Of a DNA stretch of 64,000 nucleotides, positions 28,520-38,553 are shown in pieces. Source of the stretch: Aurantiacibacter sp. MUD61. Lineage in GTDB: Bacteria; Pseudomonadota; Alphaproteobacteria; Sphingomonadales; Sphingomonadaceae. A model generated the notes under the pieces. That model was not told the origin of the DNA. It made no database searches and worked only from the letters and a program-made list of their open reading frames with translations. The stretch is from assembly GCF_027912455.1 (NCBI RefSeq), contig NZ_CP115446.1, forward strand, positions 2,751,501-2,815,500, in the 5' to 3' direction. Numbering within the stretch: position 1 is the first letter of the stretch; every line of letters starts with the position of its first letter. Made by a program: the position numbers and the translations under genes.

Positions 28520-31267
28520 CTATCCTGCTTTGCGCATCTCTTCAGGCTTCAAATGGGCTGGTGGTGCGCCTTGCAGGGCCGTTATCTGCCCGTCTTTGTC
28601 CTTTTGTAGAGGATTGGCGAATTCCACGCCCATGCGATCGTCTACAGACCAGCGCACGGTGCAGGTAATCGTGAAATCATGCGCGAGTTGCAGCTGGAAC
28701 ATCGTGCCGACCGGAACATTCCACAGCCCCTCGATCATCGCGCCGGTAACGGAAAGATTGCGGATGGTGCCATTGTAGATGTGTCCGCCGTGATCCAGGA
28801 CAGTCTTGCGCAGCATCTTCTGGCGCGGGGCGCGATTGGATTTTGGGCCTTTCGCTACCGCAACCAGATTACCAGCCAAGCGACTTGTCGCGACATCGAA
28901 GGTCAGGGGACGATCGTAGATATAGCCCTGAACGTGGCTACAACCATGATCTCTGATCAGGTCGAGCTCGTCGTGCGTCTCCACCCCTTCCGCGGTCGTA
29001 TCCATGCCCAAAGCGTTCGCAAGGCTTGTTATGGAGGAAATGATCGCCGCATTGCGGCTACCCTCCTCCGTCATGCCTCGCACGAAGCTCTGATCGATCT
29101 TGATCTTGTCGAACGGCGCTTTCTTCAGATAGCCGAGCGATGAGTAGCCTGTACCAAAGTCATCCAGCGCCAGCCGCACGCCGATATTCTTGAGCGCGGT
29201 AAACATGGCATCGGTGCCTTCGTCATCGCCCAGGAACACGCTTTCGGTGATTTCCAGCTCCAACCGGGATGCGCGTACCCCCGCCTGGGCAATAGCGCTG
29301 GCGACGATGCGCGGCAATTCTGCATTGGAGAATTGCACCGGCGACACATTTACCGCAACGCCCACTTCATCAGGCCACTGCGAGAGGTCCCGACACGCGC
29401 GGCGCAAAGCCCATTCGCCGATCTCCTGAATCATGCCGCTGTCTTCAGCAATCGCGACAAAGCGCTCGGGTGAAATCCAGCCCTTTTCGGCATGCTGCCA
29501 ACGCAGTAGGGCTTCAAATCCGGCAATCTTGTTTGTCGCAGTCGCCACAACCGGCTGATAATGCAGTTGCAGCTCTTCATTGGCGACTGCATCGCGCAAA
29601 TCCTCTTCAAGCTTGGCTTTCGCCTCTGCTTCGGCGTGGAGGTCTTCGGAATAGAAGTGGAAGCGCCCTCGCCCGCCATCCTTGGCCGCATAGAGCGCCA
29701 GGTCGGCGTTGCGGATCAGTTCTTCCGAATTCTTGCCATGCTGCGGGGCGATGGCGATGCCGACCGATGCACCGATAACAACGCGCTGTCCGTCGATCGA
29801 ATAGGGTTGCGAAAGCGAGTGAATGATCTCGCGCGCTATATCCTGCAGCACGCCGGCGCTCGTCTTGCTGGGGACGATAACCTTGAATTCGTCGCCGCCA
29901 AGCCGGCCTACCTGGCCAATCTTGCCCACCGAACGCTCGAGCCGCTGCGAAACCTGTTTCAACAGCGCGTCACCTGCGGGGTGACCCATTGTATCGTTAA
30001 CCTGTTTGAAGCGGTCGAGATCGAGCAACATGATCGCGCAATGGCGATTGGCTTCAGCCTGGGCGGAGAGGATCTTTTCGAGTGCCTGCGACATTTGGAG
30101 GCGGTTCGCGAGGCCGGTCAGCGCGTCATAGCGCGCGAGCCGGGTCGCCTGCTCCTGACTGCGCTTGCGCTCGGTCAGATCGGTGCCCGATCCGCGAAAA
30201 CCCACGAAATTGTCGAACTGATCATAAATCGGACGGCCCGATACCGACCACCAGCGCTCTTCCTTTTCAATCGCGGCGCGCACCGGCAATTCGCTGAAGC
30301 CCGAACGCGCGGAGAGGTGGAACATCAGCGTGCGCTCACCCTCATCACCGGTATCTTCGAGATCGAACAGGCGCGTGAGCGGCTGGCCGATGAGGCGGTC
30401 CGGATTGCGCCTCAGCGCCTTGGCGACGGGCGGCGAGACATAGGTGAGAAGCGAACGCCGATCGGTTTCCCAGAACCAGCCCTGCCCTGTTTCTTCATAA
30501 TCGGCGAGAATATCGCGCGCACGGGTCTGCACGCGATCCTGCGCTTCGCGGCGCTCGCGTTCCTCCTGTTGCTCCGCCAGCTGCTCGCGGGTCACCAACA
30601 CTGCCACCACGGTGGCCACAGCCAGAGCGATGGCACCGATAATGGAGAAATGCGTGACGACGATCGCTATCCAGATGGCGAATTGCGACGCGAAGATCGC
30701 CAGCGGCTGTCGGCGCAGATAGGCGGTGGCGACCCCAGTCAGCGTGAGCAGGCTGGCAAGCATGACTTCCCATGCGATGCCGCCTTCTGCCGCCCAGCGT
30801 CCGAGGCCTGCGCCAAGCAGGAACAATGGCATAACCACTGCCACAACCAGGCCGATCCCTTTTGCAGTAGTGCCGCGGTGCAGAACCATATCGTAGACAC
30901 GGCCGATCTGTACCGCGCTCAAGAAACTGCATCCCAGCAGGCCAATCACCGGCAAGGAAGGCATGGCCTCGGCGAAAATACCGCAGATACCTACGGCGAC
31001 AAGAATTCCGAGAACCAGGTAATTCCAGCTCCGGGGGAACGGGTTGCTGCTCTCGCGATCTAGGGTCGGCGCTTGCGCAGCCCTGTCGACCTGCTGGGAG
31101 CGGCGCGGTCCCTTGCGCCGATCGTTAGCCGCTGTGGGAGGCGACTTTTGCGGAACGGGTTGCGCATTGCCTTTCCCGCTGACACGTGCAGCCTGTCCGC
31201 TCCGCTGCTTTGCGGATGCAGAATCAGGCGCACTTTTCCGGACAGCGGGATTGGTGGCACGTTGCAT
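28520..31267 (-). CDS. Membrane-bound PAS-GGDEF-EAL-PilZ cyclic-di-GMP signalling protein
   Basis: 915 residues. A basic, disordered N-terminus (~1-80) is followed by about six transmembrane helices (~85-235), a short coiled coil, a PAS domain (GWFWETDRRSLLTYVSPP), GGDEF (GRLGGDEFKVIVP), EAL (FEALLRW, ELEITES, LDDFGTGYSS, AEGVE) and PilZ (RQKMLRKTVLDHGG, VTGAMIEG). From the PAS domain onward it is plainly a paralogue of the preceding protein, from which it is separated by 71 bp, so tandem duplication is likely. The membrane domain probably adds an envelope signal. Confidence 0.9.
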   Translation of the reverse strand: MQRATNPAVRKSAPDSASAKQRSGQAARVSGKGNAQPVPQKSPPTAANDRRKGPRRSQQVDRAAQAPTLDRESSNPFPRSWNYLVLGILVAVGICGIFAEAMPSLPVIGLLGCSFLSAVQIGRVYDMVLHRGTTAKGIGLVVAVVMPLFLLGAGLGRWAAEGGIAWEVMLASLLTLTGVATAYLRRQPLAIFASQFAIWIAIVVTHFSIIGAIALAVATVVAVLVTREQLAEQQEERERREAQDRVQTRARDILADYEETGQGWFWETDRRSLLTYVSPPVAKALRRNPDRLIGQPLTRLFDLEDTGDEGERTLMFHLSARSGFSELPVRAAIEKEERWWSVSGRPIYDQFDNFVGFRGSGTDLTERKRSQEQATRLARYDALTGLANRLQMSQALEKILSAQAEANRHCAIMLLDLDRFKQVNDTMGHPAGDALLKQVSQRLERSVGKIGQVGRLGGDEFKVIVPSKTSAGVLQDIAREIIHSLSQPYSIDGQRVVIGASVGIAIAPQHGKNSEELIRNADLALYAAKDGGRGRFHFYSEDLHAEAEAKAKLEEDLRDAVANEELQLHYQPVVATATNKIAGFEALLRWQHAEKGWISPERFVAIAEDSGMIQEIGEWALRRACRDLSQWPDEVGVAVNVSPVQFSNAELPRIVASAIAQAGVRASRLELEITESVFLGDDEGTDAMFTALKNIGVRLALDDFGTGYSSLGYLKKAPFDKIKIDQSFVRGMTEEGSRNAAIISSITSLANALGMDTTAEGVETHDELDLIRDHGCSHVQGYIYDRPLTFDVATSRLAGNLVAVAKGPKSNRAPRQKMLRKTVLDHGGHIYNGTIRNLSVTGAMIEGLWNVPVGTMFQLQLAHDFTITCTVRWSVDDRMGVEFANPLQKDKDGQITALQGAPPAHLKPEEMRKAG

Positions 31268-31427
31268 TCAGCCGCCATGCCATTTGCGCTTTGAAGAACG
31301 GTTAATTGGCAGCGAAATATTATTGCGGGAAATTGTCAGGGTATAGCTGCGTCCCGTGCATTGCCGCACATCCGCGTAGGGTTAATAATACGCCGCAATT
31401 GATGCCGAGCATCTTTCGGGAGGAGCC

Positions 31428-32744
31428 ATGCGGCATATCGCGATAATCGGGTCCGGGCCTGCGGGCTATTACACCGCCGAAGCGGTGCAGAAGAAACTTG
31501 GCGACGAAGTGCGCGTGGATGTCTTCGACATGCTGCCGGTTCCCTACGGATTGATACGCACGGGCGTTGCACCCGACCATCAGTCGATCAAGGCCGTTTC
31601 CCGCCGCTATGAGAAGACCGCGCTGACGGAGAATGTCCGCTTCGTCGGTAATGTCGCGGTAGGCCGCGATATCTCGGTCGATGAATTGCGTGAGCTTTAC
31701 GATGCGGTGGTTCTGGCCACTGGCGCACCGAAAGATCGCGAACTGCGTCTTCCGGGAGAAGAGCTTGGCAATGTCTTTGGCAGCGCTGCCTTCGTCGGCT
31801 GGTACAATGGTCACCCGCAATTCGCCGGTCTCGATCCGGATCTCTCGGGCGATACCGCCGTCGTAATCGGTATGGGCAATGTGGCGCTGGATGTTGCACG
31901 GATGCTGGCGAAAACGACGGACGAGCTGGCCGGCAGCGATCTTGTCGCCCATGCGCGCGAGGCGCTTCAACGCAGCAAAATCGAGCGGATCGTTATCCTC
32001 GGCAGGCGCGGACCGCACCAGATCATGATGACTCCGAAGGAATTGGGAGAGCTCGGAGAACTCGAGCGCGCCGCCCCGCACGTCGATCCCGACGATCTGC
32101 CCGATATCGGCGAAGATGCGATACTTGAGCCGGGCCTGCGCAAGTCGGTAACACTACTGCGCGACTATGCCGCAATCCCGGAACACATACGGGCCGAACA
32201 GCCCATCGCCATTGAATTTGCCTTCTATTCCCAACCCGTGTCGCTGATGGGACAGGGCAAAGTGTCCGAAGTCGAGATCGAGCAAACAAAACTCGAAAAG
32301 GGCCGCGCGGTGGGCACCGGCAAGACCCGCAAGATTTCGGCGAGCATGGTCATAAGCTGCATTGGCTATCGAACCATTCCCATTCCGGGTGTCCCCTTCG
32401 ATGAGCGCGCGGGCCGTTTTCACAATGACGACGGGCGCATCCTGCCTGGGCTCTATTGCGTGGGCTGGGCACGTCGTGGACCGTCAGGCACCATCGGCAC
32501 GAACAAGCCTGACGGATTTGGGATCGCCGATCACATCGTGGAAGATATCGAGAACGGCGTTCTGGGCCGGGGCGGAAAGACCGGCCGGGAGGGCTTCGAT
32601 GCGCTCGCTGCCGAGAGGAAGCTCGACCTCGTCACCTTCCAGGACTGGAAGAAAATCGAAGAGGCGGAACTTGCCGCCGCCCAGGCAGATGCGCCGCGAG
32701 AGAAGTTCGTCGATATCGAGGCGATGATCCGCGCTGCGCAATAG
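31428..32744 (+). CDS. NADPH-ferredoxin (adrenodoxin-type) reductase
   Basis: 438 residues. FAD-binding GSGPAGYYTAEAV at the N-terminus, YGLIRTGVAPDHQ-type flavin contact, NADPH-binding GMGNVALDVARML near residue 150, GRRGPHQIMMTPKEL, and a GWARRGPSGTIGTNKPDG block typical of the adrenodoxin reductase/FprA class. It would pass electrons from NADPH to a ferredoxin, often serving cytochrome P450s or Fe-S assembly. GGGAGGAG lies 4 bases before the ATG, an unusually strong ribosome site. It is divergent from the cyclic-di-GMP gene at 31267. Confidence 0.9.
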   Translation: MRHIAIIGSGPAGYYTAEAVQKKLGDEVRVDVFDMLPVPYGLIRTGVAPDHQSIKAVSRRYEKTALTENVRFVGNVAVGRDISVDELRELYDAVVLATGAPKDRELRLPGEELGNVFGSAAFVGWYNGHPQFAGLDPDLSGDTAVVIGMGNVALDVARMLAKTTDELAGSDLVAHAREALQRSKIERIVILGRRGPHQIMMTPKELGELGELERAAPHVDPDDLPDIGEDAILEPGLRKSVTLLRDYAAIPEHIRAEQPIAIEFAFYSQPVSLMGQGKVSEVEIEQTKLEKGRAVGTGKTRKISASMVISCIGYRTIPIPGVPFDERAGRFHNDDGRILPGLYCVGWARRGPSGTIGTNKPDGFGIADHIVEDIENGVLGRGGKTGREGFDALAAERKLDLVTFQDWKKIEEAELAAAQADAPREKFVDIEAMIRAAQ

Positions 32745-32799
32745 AAGCGGCGCGCTTCGGCTGGCATTTCAGTAGGATATTCTTAACTACGTTTGTGCG

Positions 32800-33828
32800 A
32801 TGGCAATCGCCATGGAGGGGCAAACTAAACAATACTTCCAGACACTTGACGCACTGCGCGGTGTGGCAGCACTTGCTGTGATGGTGTTCCATGCCCCTAC
32901 TCTTGGCGGGCGGTTTGTGCCGTCCGGCTATCTCGCGGTGGATCTGTTTTTCATGCTCAGCGGCGTGGTGATCGCGCAGGCCTATCATCGCCGCATGGCC
33001 GACGGCCTTGCCATCCGCAGCTTTCTGTACCGCCGGTTTACGCGGCTCTGGCCGATGCTGGCCCTGGGCGCCGCGCTGGGCATTCTGCTGCATCAGGGTC
33101 ATGCCGGATCGCTGCTTTTGCTGCCCAACTGGAAAAGCGAGCTCAATCTCTACCCGTCCAATCCGCCGATGTGGAGCCTACTGATGGAGGCCCTCGCCTA
33201 TCTGGCATTCGCTTGCGGCCTATGGCGCGCCGGGCCTCGCGTGCTGGCAGCAATCGCCCTTGCCAGCGGCGCTATTCTAGCGGTGCAGATCCTGACATCG
33301 CCAAGTCTCTTCTTCGAATTCGGGGCGCACTGGATGACGCTGGGCGGCGGATTGGCGCGAGTGGCTTTCGGCTTCTCGACAGGCATGCTGCTGTGGCACA
33401 TCTGGCGAAGGACCGGGGCGACAAGAACGCCATCGCAGGGCGGTTGGCTCGCGATCGCCGCTGCTCTGATCGTGATGGCGCTTGTCCCGCTTGACGAAGG
33501 GCTTACCGCCCTCGCCGTGTTATTCCTGGTCTTCCCCGCCATAATCTGGTGGGCACTGACGCGCGAGATACCGCAAACGCGCGCAGCTCGGGCACTCGGC
33601 GATCTCTCCTATCCGCTTTACTGCATCCACATGCCGATCCTGGTCGCGTTCGCTCCAGAGCAGGAGAAAGCATTGCTTTTCTGCCTTGTGCTGCCGAGCA
33701 TCGCACTTGCCTGCGCGCGAATGGTAGACGCACCGGTCCGGCGCTTCCTTTCGACAAAGCTTCCAGAAATCGGACGCAGCAATAGCGCCCCAGTCTATTT
33801 GACGGCACGCACGCGAAAGCGCGGATAG
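32800..33828 (+). CDS. Acyltransferase 3 (OafA/YrhL) family membrane protein
   Basis: 342 residues with about ten transmembrane helices. The N-terminal LDALRGVAALAVMVFHA contains the family Arg and catalytic His, followed by GYLAVDLFFMLSGVVIA and FLYRRFTRLWP. Such proteins O-acetylate or succinylate surface polysaccharides, lipids or antibiotics at the inner membrane. A second ATG at 32812 is an alternative start; neither has a clear ribosome site. It converges with the small secreted protein gene, stops only 1 bp apart. Confidence 0.88.
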   Translation: MAIAMEGQTKQYFQTLDALRGVAALAVMVFHAPTLGGRFVPSGYLAVDLFFMLSGVVIAQAYHRRMADGLAIRSFLYRRFTRLWPMLALGAALGILLHQGHAGSLLLLPNWKSELNLYPSNPPMWSLLMEALAYLAFACGLWRAGPRVLAAIALASGAILAVQILTSPSLFFEFGAHWMTLGGGLARVAFGFSTGMLLWHIWRRTGATRTPSQGGWLAIAAALIVMALVPLDEGLTALAVLFLVFPAIIWWALTREIPQTRAARALGDLSYPLYCIHMPILVAFAPEQEKALLFCLVLPSIALACARMVDAPVRRFLSTKLPEIGRSNSAPVYLTARTRKRG

Positions 33829-33829
33829 C

Positions 33830-34222
33830 TTACTTGCCGCGGCCACCCTCGGCATAATTGGCCATGGAATCACCCAGCGTCTGTAAACGCCCACCAAGGG
33901 CCTCCATGCGCGCTGCGCAAGCTTCACCGAAACTGTCCAGATTGAGCGCGACCTGCTCTGCCGCCTCACGATCCCAATTCTGGTTGATATTGCGGCCTGT
34001 CAGAGCTTCGTAATGACCGACAAAATAGCCGATCGCTACATTGAGGCCCGTCCGCGCGGTTTCATCTCCGCCGCTTATCGAGCCTGACAACACCGAAAGC
34101 CAAACCACGCATTGGAAATCCTCGCGCGCGATCTCCTCGACATCGCGATCCTGAGCGAATGCCGGTGCCGCGATCAGGCTGCTCGCCGCAGCGGCGATGG
34201 CGAAAACCGATTTACGCAGCAT
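33830..34222 (-). CDS. Hypothetical exported protein downstream of dnaN
   Basis: 130 residues with a clear Sec signal (ending IAAPAFAQ), then a mainly helical domain with two Cys (FQCVVWL and GEACAAR) that could form a disulfide in the periplasm. No family was recognised. It follows dnaN after only 2 bp and is probably translated from the dnaN message. Confidence 0.75.
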   Translation of the reverse strand: MLRKSVFAIAAAASSLIAAPAFAQDRDVEEIAREDFQCVVWLSVLSGSISGGDETARTGLNVAIGYFVGHYEALTGRNINQNWDREAAEQVALNLDSFGEACAARMEALGGRLQTLGDSMANYAEGGRGK

Positions 34223-34224
34223 CG

Positions 34225-35352
34225 TCAGACGCGCATCGGCATGAGCACGTAAAGCGCCGGACTTTTCTCGTCTTCGCGGATCAGCGTCGGGGCACCGGCA
34301 TCGGCGAAGTGCAGCTCCACCGTGTCATTGCTTAGCTGCGCCAGAATGTCTTTCAGATAACCGGCATTGAAGCCGATTTCGAGAGCGTCCGAGCCATATT
34401 GCGAGGACACTTCTTCAACAGCATTGCCATTGTCGGGCGAGGTCACGGTGAGCGTTACCTTGTCCGTATCGAGGCCCATTTTCACTGCGCGGGTCTTCTC
34501 GGTGGCGATCGTCGCCACGCGGTCCACGCCGGCGAACAAGCTCTTGGGATCGACTTTCAGCAGCTTGTCATTGCCAGTAGGGATGACACGGCTGTAGTCG
34601 GGGAAAGTCCCGTCGATCAGCTTGCTGGTGAGGACGACGCCGCCCTCTCCGCCCAGCGCGAAGCGAATCTTGCTCGGGCTGAGGTCGACCTGGACGTTGC
34701 CTTCATTGGCCTCTTCGAGAAGCTTGCGCAGCTCGGCAATGGCTTTGCGAGGCACGATCACGTCCGGCATGCCTTCGGCGCCTTCGGGGCGCGCGAGCGT
34801 GAAGCGGGCGAGACGGTGGCCATCGGTGGCCGCAGCCTTCAGTACGCCGCCATCTTCATCCGCCACGTGGAAGAAGATACCGTTCAGGTAGTAACGCGTT
34901 TCTTCGGTAGAAATGGCGAACCGTGTGCGGTCGATCATTTCGGCCAGCGTTGCTGCGGGCAGCGAGAAGCTCGTCTGCAGATCGCCTTCGACAATGACGG
35001 GGAAATCGTCGCGCGGCAGGGTCGGCAGCGAGAAGCGGCTGCGCCCGGCCTTGATCGTCATGCGATTGTCGCCCGTTTCCAGGCTGACTTCGCTGCCATC
35101 AGGAAGCTTGCGGGCAATATCGAACAGCAGATGCGCCGACACGGTGATGGAGCCTTCGCTGTCCACCGCATTGGCCTGCAGATTATCGACAACCTGCAGA
35201 TCGAGGTCGGTCGCCATGATCCGCACATGCCCGCCAGCCTCGGCCTCGATCAGCACATTAGAGAGGATGGGGATCGTGTTGCGGCGTTCCACCACGCTCT
35301 GGACGTGGGAGAGGCTGCGAAGCAGCTCTGCGCGTTCGATGGTGACCTTCAT
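34225..35352 (-). CDS. dnaN: DNA polymerase III sliding clamp, beta subunit
   Basis: 375 residues. Three repeated clamp domains are recognisable: MKVTIERAELLRSLSHVQSVVERRNTIPILSNVLIE, the central ATDGHRLARF block with its preceding RYYLNGIFFH, and the C-terminal LPMRV ending, here PMRV. It forms the ring that tethers polymerases to DNA. The ATG at 35352 was taken; TTG at 35358 is closer to a GAAGGGA site and is possible. dnaA is not adjacent in this window, so the usual dnaA-dnaN order is absent here. Confidence 0.95.
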   Translation of the reverse strand: MKVTIERAELLRSLSHVQSVVERRNTIPILSNVLIEAEAGGHVRIMATDLDLQVVDNLQANAVDSEGSITVSAHLLFDIARKLPDGSEVSLETGDNRMTIKAGRSRFSLPTLPRDDFPVIVEGDLQTSFSLPAATLAEMIDRTRFAISTEETRYYLNGIFFHVADEDGGVLKAAATDGHRLARFTLARPEGAEGMPDVIVPRKAIAELRKLLEEANEGNVQVDLSPSKIRFALGGEGGVVLTSKLIDGTFPDYSRVIPTGNDKLLKVDPKSLFAGVDRVATIATEKTRAVKMGLDTDKVTLTVTSPDNGNAVEEVSSQYGSDALEIGFNAGYLKDILAQLSNDTVELHFADAGAPTLIREDEKSPALYVLMPMRV

Positions 35353-35773
35353 GGACAATCATTCCCTTCTCGGGCGCTGCGGTGTGCCGGACAGGCCGGA
35401 ATCGCCCACCAGCGCCGGTAAATTGCCCAACCATCCTTAGCGGAGGCGGTGATACGGGCAAGCCAAGGCCGCGCCAGAGGGGGATTCCTTGGGGAAAAGT
35501 GTGATTTTATCATCATGAACCTGCATCCGCAGGTTAGTCCTCGCTAGACGCGCTTCGCTACGCTACGCGCCCGCTGCGGGCGGGCGTTCGCCCTTGCCCC
35601 CGGCTGGTCGCCGAGCATGCTCCGCGATTCTGATCGAATGGAGCGCTAGTCTCGCTGGCCGCAGGTCAGCGACAGCGAGCGAACGCGAAGCCCGCAGGTG
35701 CCGCGCAGGCGGAACGAAGTCCCGCCGGAGCGAATAGCACCCAGGACGAAGCCGCGGATGCGGCTTCGAAAAA
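35353..35773. repeat. 421-bp intergenic region with a dispersed GC-rich repeat
   Basis: No gene is supported. The first part should hold the dnaN promoter. From about 35540 to 35770 the sequence is dense in short GC-rich repeats and resembles the stretch at 20.1 kb: 35573-35597 matches the reverse complement of 20159-20183 at 24 of 25 positions. GCTTCG-type motifs near 35755-35770 form small inverted repeats just after the fabG stop and could act as a weak terminator. Confidence 0.6.
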
Positions 35774-36538
35774 CTAACTCAACATCGCCATGCCGCCATT
35801 CACGTGAATGGTCTGGCCGGTGACGTAGCCTGCTTCCTTGCTCGACAGATAGGCGACCGCAGCGCCGATATCGTCGCCCTCGCCCATGCGGCCCATCGGG
35901 ATGCGGGCGTTGATCGCGTCTTTCTGCTTGTCGTCCAGCGCATCGGTCATCGCGGTGCGGATGAAGCCGGGTGCGACACAGTTCACGGTGATGCGTCGGC
36001 TGGCGACTTCCTGCGCGAGGCTTTTGGACATGCCGACGAGACCCGCCTTGGCCGCAGTGTAGTTCATCTGGCCCGGGTTGCCCGTGGTGCCGACAACGCT
36101 GGTGATGTTGATAATGCGGCCGAAGCGCGCCTTCATCATCGGGCGGACACTCGCGCGCATTAGGCGGAAAGCGGCCTCGAGATTGATGCGGATCACCTCG
36201 TCCCATTCCTCATCCTTCATCCGCATCGCGAGATTATCGCGCGTGATTCCGGCATTATTGATGAGGATATCGATGCCGCCAAGCGTATCGACCGCAGCAG
36301 GCACCAGCTCTTCCACCTGCGTGCTATTCGACAGATTGCAGGTCACCTCTACGTGGCCGTCATGATCGTGATGGGCGAATTCGTGGTTCAGCTCTTCACG
36401 GAAAGCGCGCAGCTTGTCACCATTCGAGCCCGACAGCGCCAGCCGCGCACCCTGCGAAGCGAGGGCGCGGGCGATCGAAGAGCCGATGCCTCCGCTGGCA
36501 CCGGTGACAAGGGCATTCATTCCTTCGAGTGAGAACAT
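35774..36538 (-). CDS. fabG: 3-oxoacyl-[acyl-carrier-protein] reductase
   Basis: About 254 residues from ATG 36538 (MFSLEGMNALVTGASGG); ATG 36553 adds five residues and is an alternative. NADPH-binding TGASGGIGSS, NNAGITRDNL, catalytic Ser in TSVVGTTGNPG, YTAAKAG for the Tyr-Lys pair, and the FabG-type end GQTIHVNGGMAM are all present. It performs the first reduction of fatty acid elongation. It lies downstream of the beta-propeller gene on the same strand; fabD is 3 kb upstream, so the fatty-acid genes flank that inserted gene. Confidence 0.93.
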   Translation of the reverse strand: MFSLEGMNALVTGASGGIGSSIARALASQGARLALSGSNGDKLRAFREELNHEFAHHDHDGHVEVTCNLSNSTQVEELVPAAVDTLGGIDILINNAGITRDNLAMRMKDEEWDEVIRINLEAAFRLMRASVRPMMKARFGRIINITSVVGTTGNPGQMNYTAAKAGLVGMSKSLAQEVASRRITVNCVAPGFIRTAMTDALDDKQKDAINARIPMGRMGEGDDIGAAVAYLSSKEAGYVTGQTIHVNGGMAMLS

Positions 36539-36613
36539 GGCGAGTGCTTTCATTGTTGTTTCGCGATTGACGACCGCTGTTGCGCCAGAACGCTGCGGGG
36601 TCAACCGTCTCGC

Positions 36614-38539
36614 CTATCGTTCTCCGCGACCGCGCGGGGTGAAGTTGGCGCGGCGCACTTCGCGGATTGTGCCGTTTTCTATGCGGCCTTCCACCAGTTC
36701 ATATCCCATCAGGGCGAAGATCCGGTCGCGCAGGAAAATGGGCCGGGCGTTGCCGTACCAATCGACGCAGGATGCGACGCAATTGTCATCCACTCCCGCT
36801 TTCGCGCGCGAGACGAGATCGCCTGCGGGGCTGAACTCGCGGTCCTCGCGCCGGAGGAAGAAGATGGCGGACGCATTGCCGAGGAACTCGCCGCCGCTGC
36901 CTGTGCTCGTACGGGTCACAGGCAGGCCCAGTGTACCGGACAGGCCGCCACGTGAATCGCTATCGGGGCGGTAAAAGAACGCCTGGCTGCGCTGTTCGCC
37001 TTCGCTGGCGGAGGGCAGCAGGTAGACATCTTCGATTGTCACATCCTCGCCCAGCGATACGGCTGAGAAGCCCAATGCACCGCCACTCGCTGGGCCAATC
37101 GCCACAGCATCGCTGCCCATGATATCGAAACGGGTCACACCGTGCTGCAAGTCGATCCGCTGCGCTTCGCGCCCATCGAGCGGGACGGCGTAGAAAAAGC
37201 GTCCGTCGCTTTCACTGCCATAGTTCGCTGCGGTGTAGAGCAGATAGCCGGGCACGAAGCGGTTGTGGAAGCGATAGCCGACGACGCTCGGCAATTCGCG
37301 CATCGCTTCCTGCGGGATGCGCTCCGAACCATCGGTGAAGCTGCCGAGCGGGATGGTCAGCAGCCCGACATCGCCGGATGAGAATTCCGCGCCCCACATG
37401 CCCTCACCGCCTCGGTTAGCGTCCCCTCGCACGATTACGCGCAGGACGTCATCCGTGCGGTCTTCGCTGAAGGAGAATTGATCCACAGGCGCACCTTCGA
37501 CCGGCACAGCGCCGGGGCGCGAGCCATCGAGCGGGAGGCGATAGAGCTGCGCAGGATCGCGTTCTTCGGCGTCCGGCATGTATGGCTCCTCGGTCCACAG
37601 ATAGACCGCGCGCGGGCTGACGTAGAAGACGCGCCCCCAGCCGCCCAGGACGGCTTCAGCCTCGCACTCGAGCTCTGCTGCCGAGAGGTCACAGCGCGTT
37701 ACGGTGTGAGCAACACCCACGGGATATTTGCCGCGCAAGGTGTCGGGGGTGGCGTAGATGCTTTCCGGTTCGACGAGGTCCAGAACTTCACCACTCGCGC
37801 CGCCGCGCCGTAGAGCAGGCATAGTCGAGCGCCAGTCCGCCCAGTTCATGTAAACCGGTGCGTAGAAGATCAGCTCGTCGCCGATCATCCGGCTCGCATA
37901 ATTGCTCGACGAATAGTAATCGCCAGAGCGCAGGTAATGCGTGTCGCGATATGAAATCGAGCCATCATCGCCGAGGGTGAAACGGTTAATCTCGGTTCCG
38001 AAATCGCCATAGCTGTAGCCGACGACGATGATCTGGTTTCCGCGCACCAGCATTTCATCATACCACGTGCCGGGGACGAATTCGCCGGGCGGGAAGGCAT
38101 CGCTGCTATCGACCGGGTCCAGCATATTGCCGCCGTGGCGCACGGTAAAAATCCGCCCGCGCCGCAGGATGACGAGATAATCGCCCGCATCCTTGACGAT
38201 CGCACCCTCGTCTACGCCCTGTTCCTGCGTGTTGGTGATTTGCTCGCCGTCTACACGCGCAACTGCGTCGGCTGATACGGACGCCATCGGCGGTGGCGGA
38301 GGAGCTGCTTCGGCGGCAGCCTCCTCCTGGATGTCTACGGTCGTCACATACTCGGTCTGCTGGCTACCCTGGAGATCCTCCATCCGCTCGGCAAAGCGCT
38401 CGAAAGCGTCTTCGCTCTCAAACGCCTCAAGGCCTGCGCCATCGCCGTCCGGCACCGAAAGTTCATCGGCCGCGCGGCATCCGCCCAGCGCGAGTGTCCC
38501 AATTAGCAGCGCAGCCCCGAATCGAAAGTTGTTCAGCAT
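36614..38539 (-). CDS. Secreted beta-propeller lipoprotein (Beta_propel, PF09826-like)
   Basis: About 641 residues. A lipoprotein signal (ALGGCRAA lipobox) and a Pro/Ala-rich linker (EEAAAEAAPPPPPM) are followed by the family start TNTQEQGVDEGAIVKDAGDYLVILRRGRIFTV and a series of propeller blades (PGTWYDEMLVRGNQIIVVGYSY and others). The family is distantly WD40-like and its role is unknown, perhaps binding protein or metal on the cell surface. The ATG at 38539 has AGGAAGGG upstream. A perfect palindromic operator-like site lies 15 bp before the start. Confidence 0.83.
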   Translation of the reverse strand: MLNNFRFGAALLIGTLALGGCRAADELSVPDGDGAGLEAFESEDAFERFAERMEDLQGSQQTEYVTTVDIQEEAAAEAAPPPPPMASVSADAVARVDGEQITNTQEQGVDEGAIVKDAGDYLVILRRGRIFTVRHGGNMLDPVDSSDAFPPGEFVPGTWYDEMLVRGNQIIVVGYSYGDFGTEINRFTLGDDGSISYRDTHYLRSGDYYSSSNYASRMIGDELIFYAPVYMNWADWRSTMPALRRGGASGEVLDLVEPESIYATPDTLRGKYPVGVAHTVTRCDLSAAELECEAEAVLGGWGRVFYVSPRAVYLWTEEPYMPDAEERDPAQLYRLPLDGSRPGAVPVEGAPVDQFSFSEDRTDDVLRVIVRGDANRGGEGMWGAEFSSGDVGLLTIPLGSFTDGSERIPQEAMRELPSVVGYRFHNRFVPGYLLYTAANYGSESDGRFFYAVPLDGREAQRIDLQHGVTRFDIMGSDAVAIGPASGGALGFSAVSLGEDVTIEDVYLLPSASEGEQRSQAFFYRPDSDSRGGLSGTLGLPVTRTSTGSGGEFLGNASAIFFLRREDREFSPAGDLVSRAKAGVDDNCVASCVDWYGNARPIFLRDRIFALMGYELVEGRIENGTIREVRRANFTPRGRGER

Positions 38540-38553
38540 ACCCAACCCTTCCT

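Noticed and set aside
29561..31063. 500-codon plus-strand frame opposite the membrane GGDEF-EAL gene
   Set aside because: Antisense shadow; the minus-strand protein has complete PAS, GGDEF and EAL motifs.
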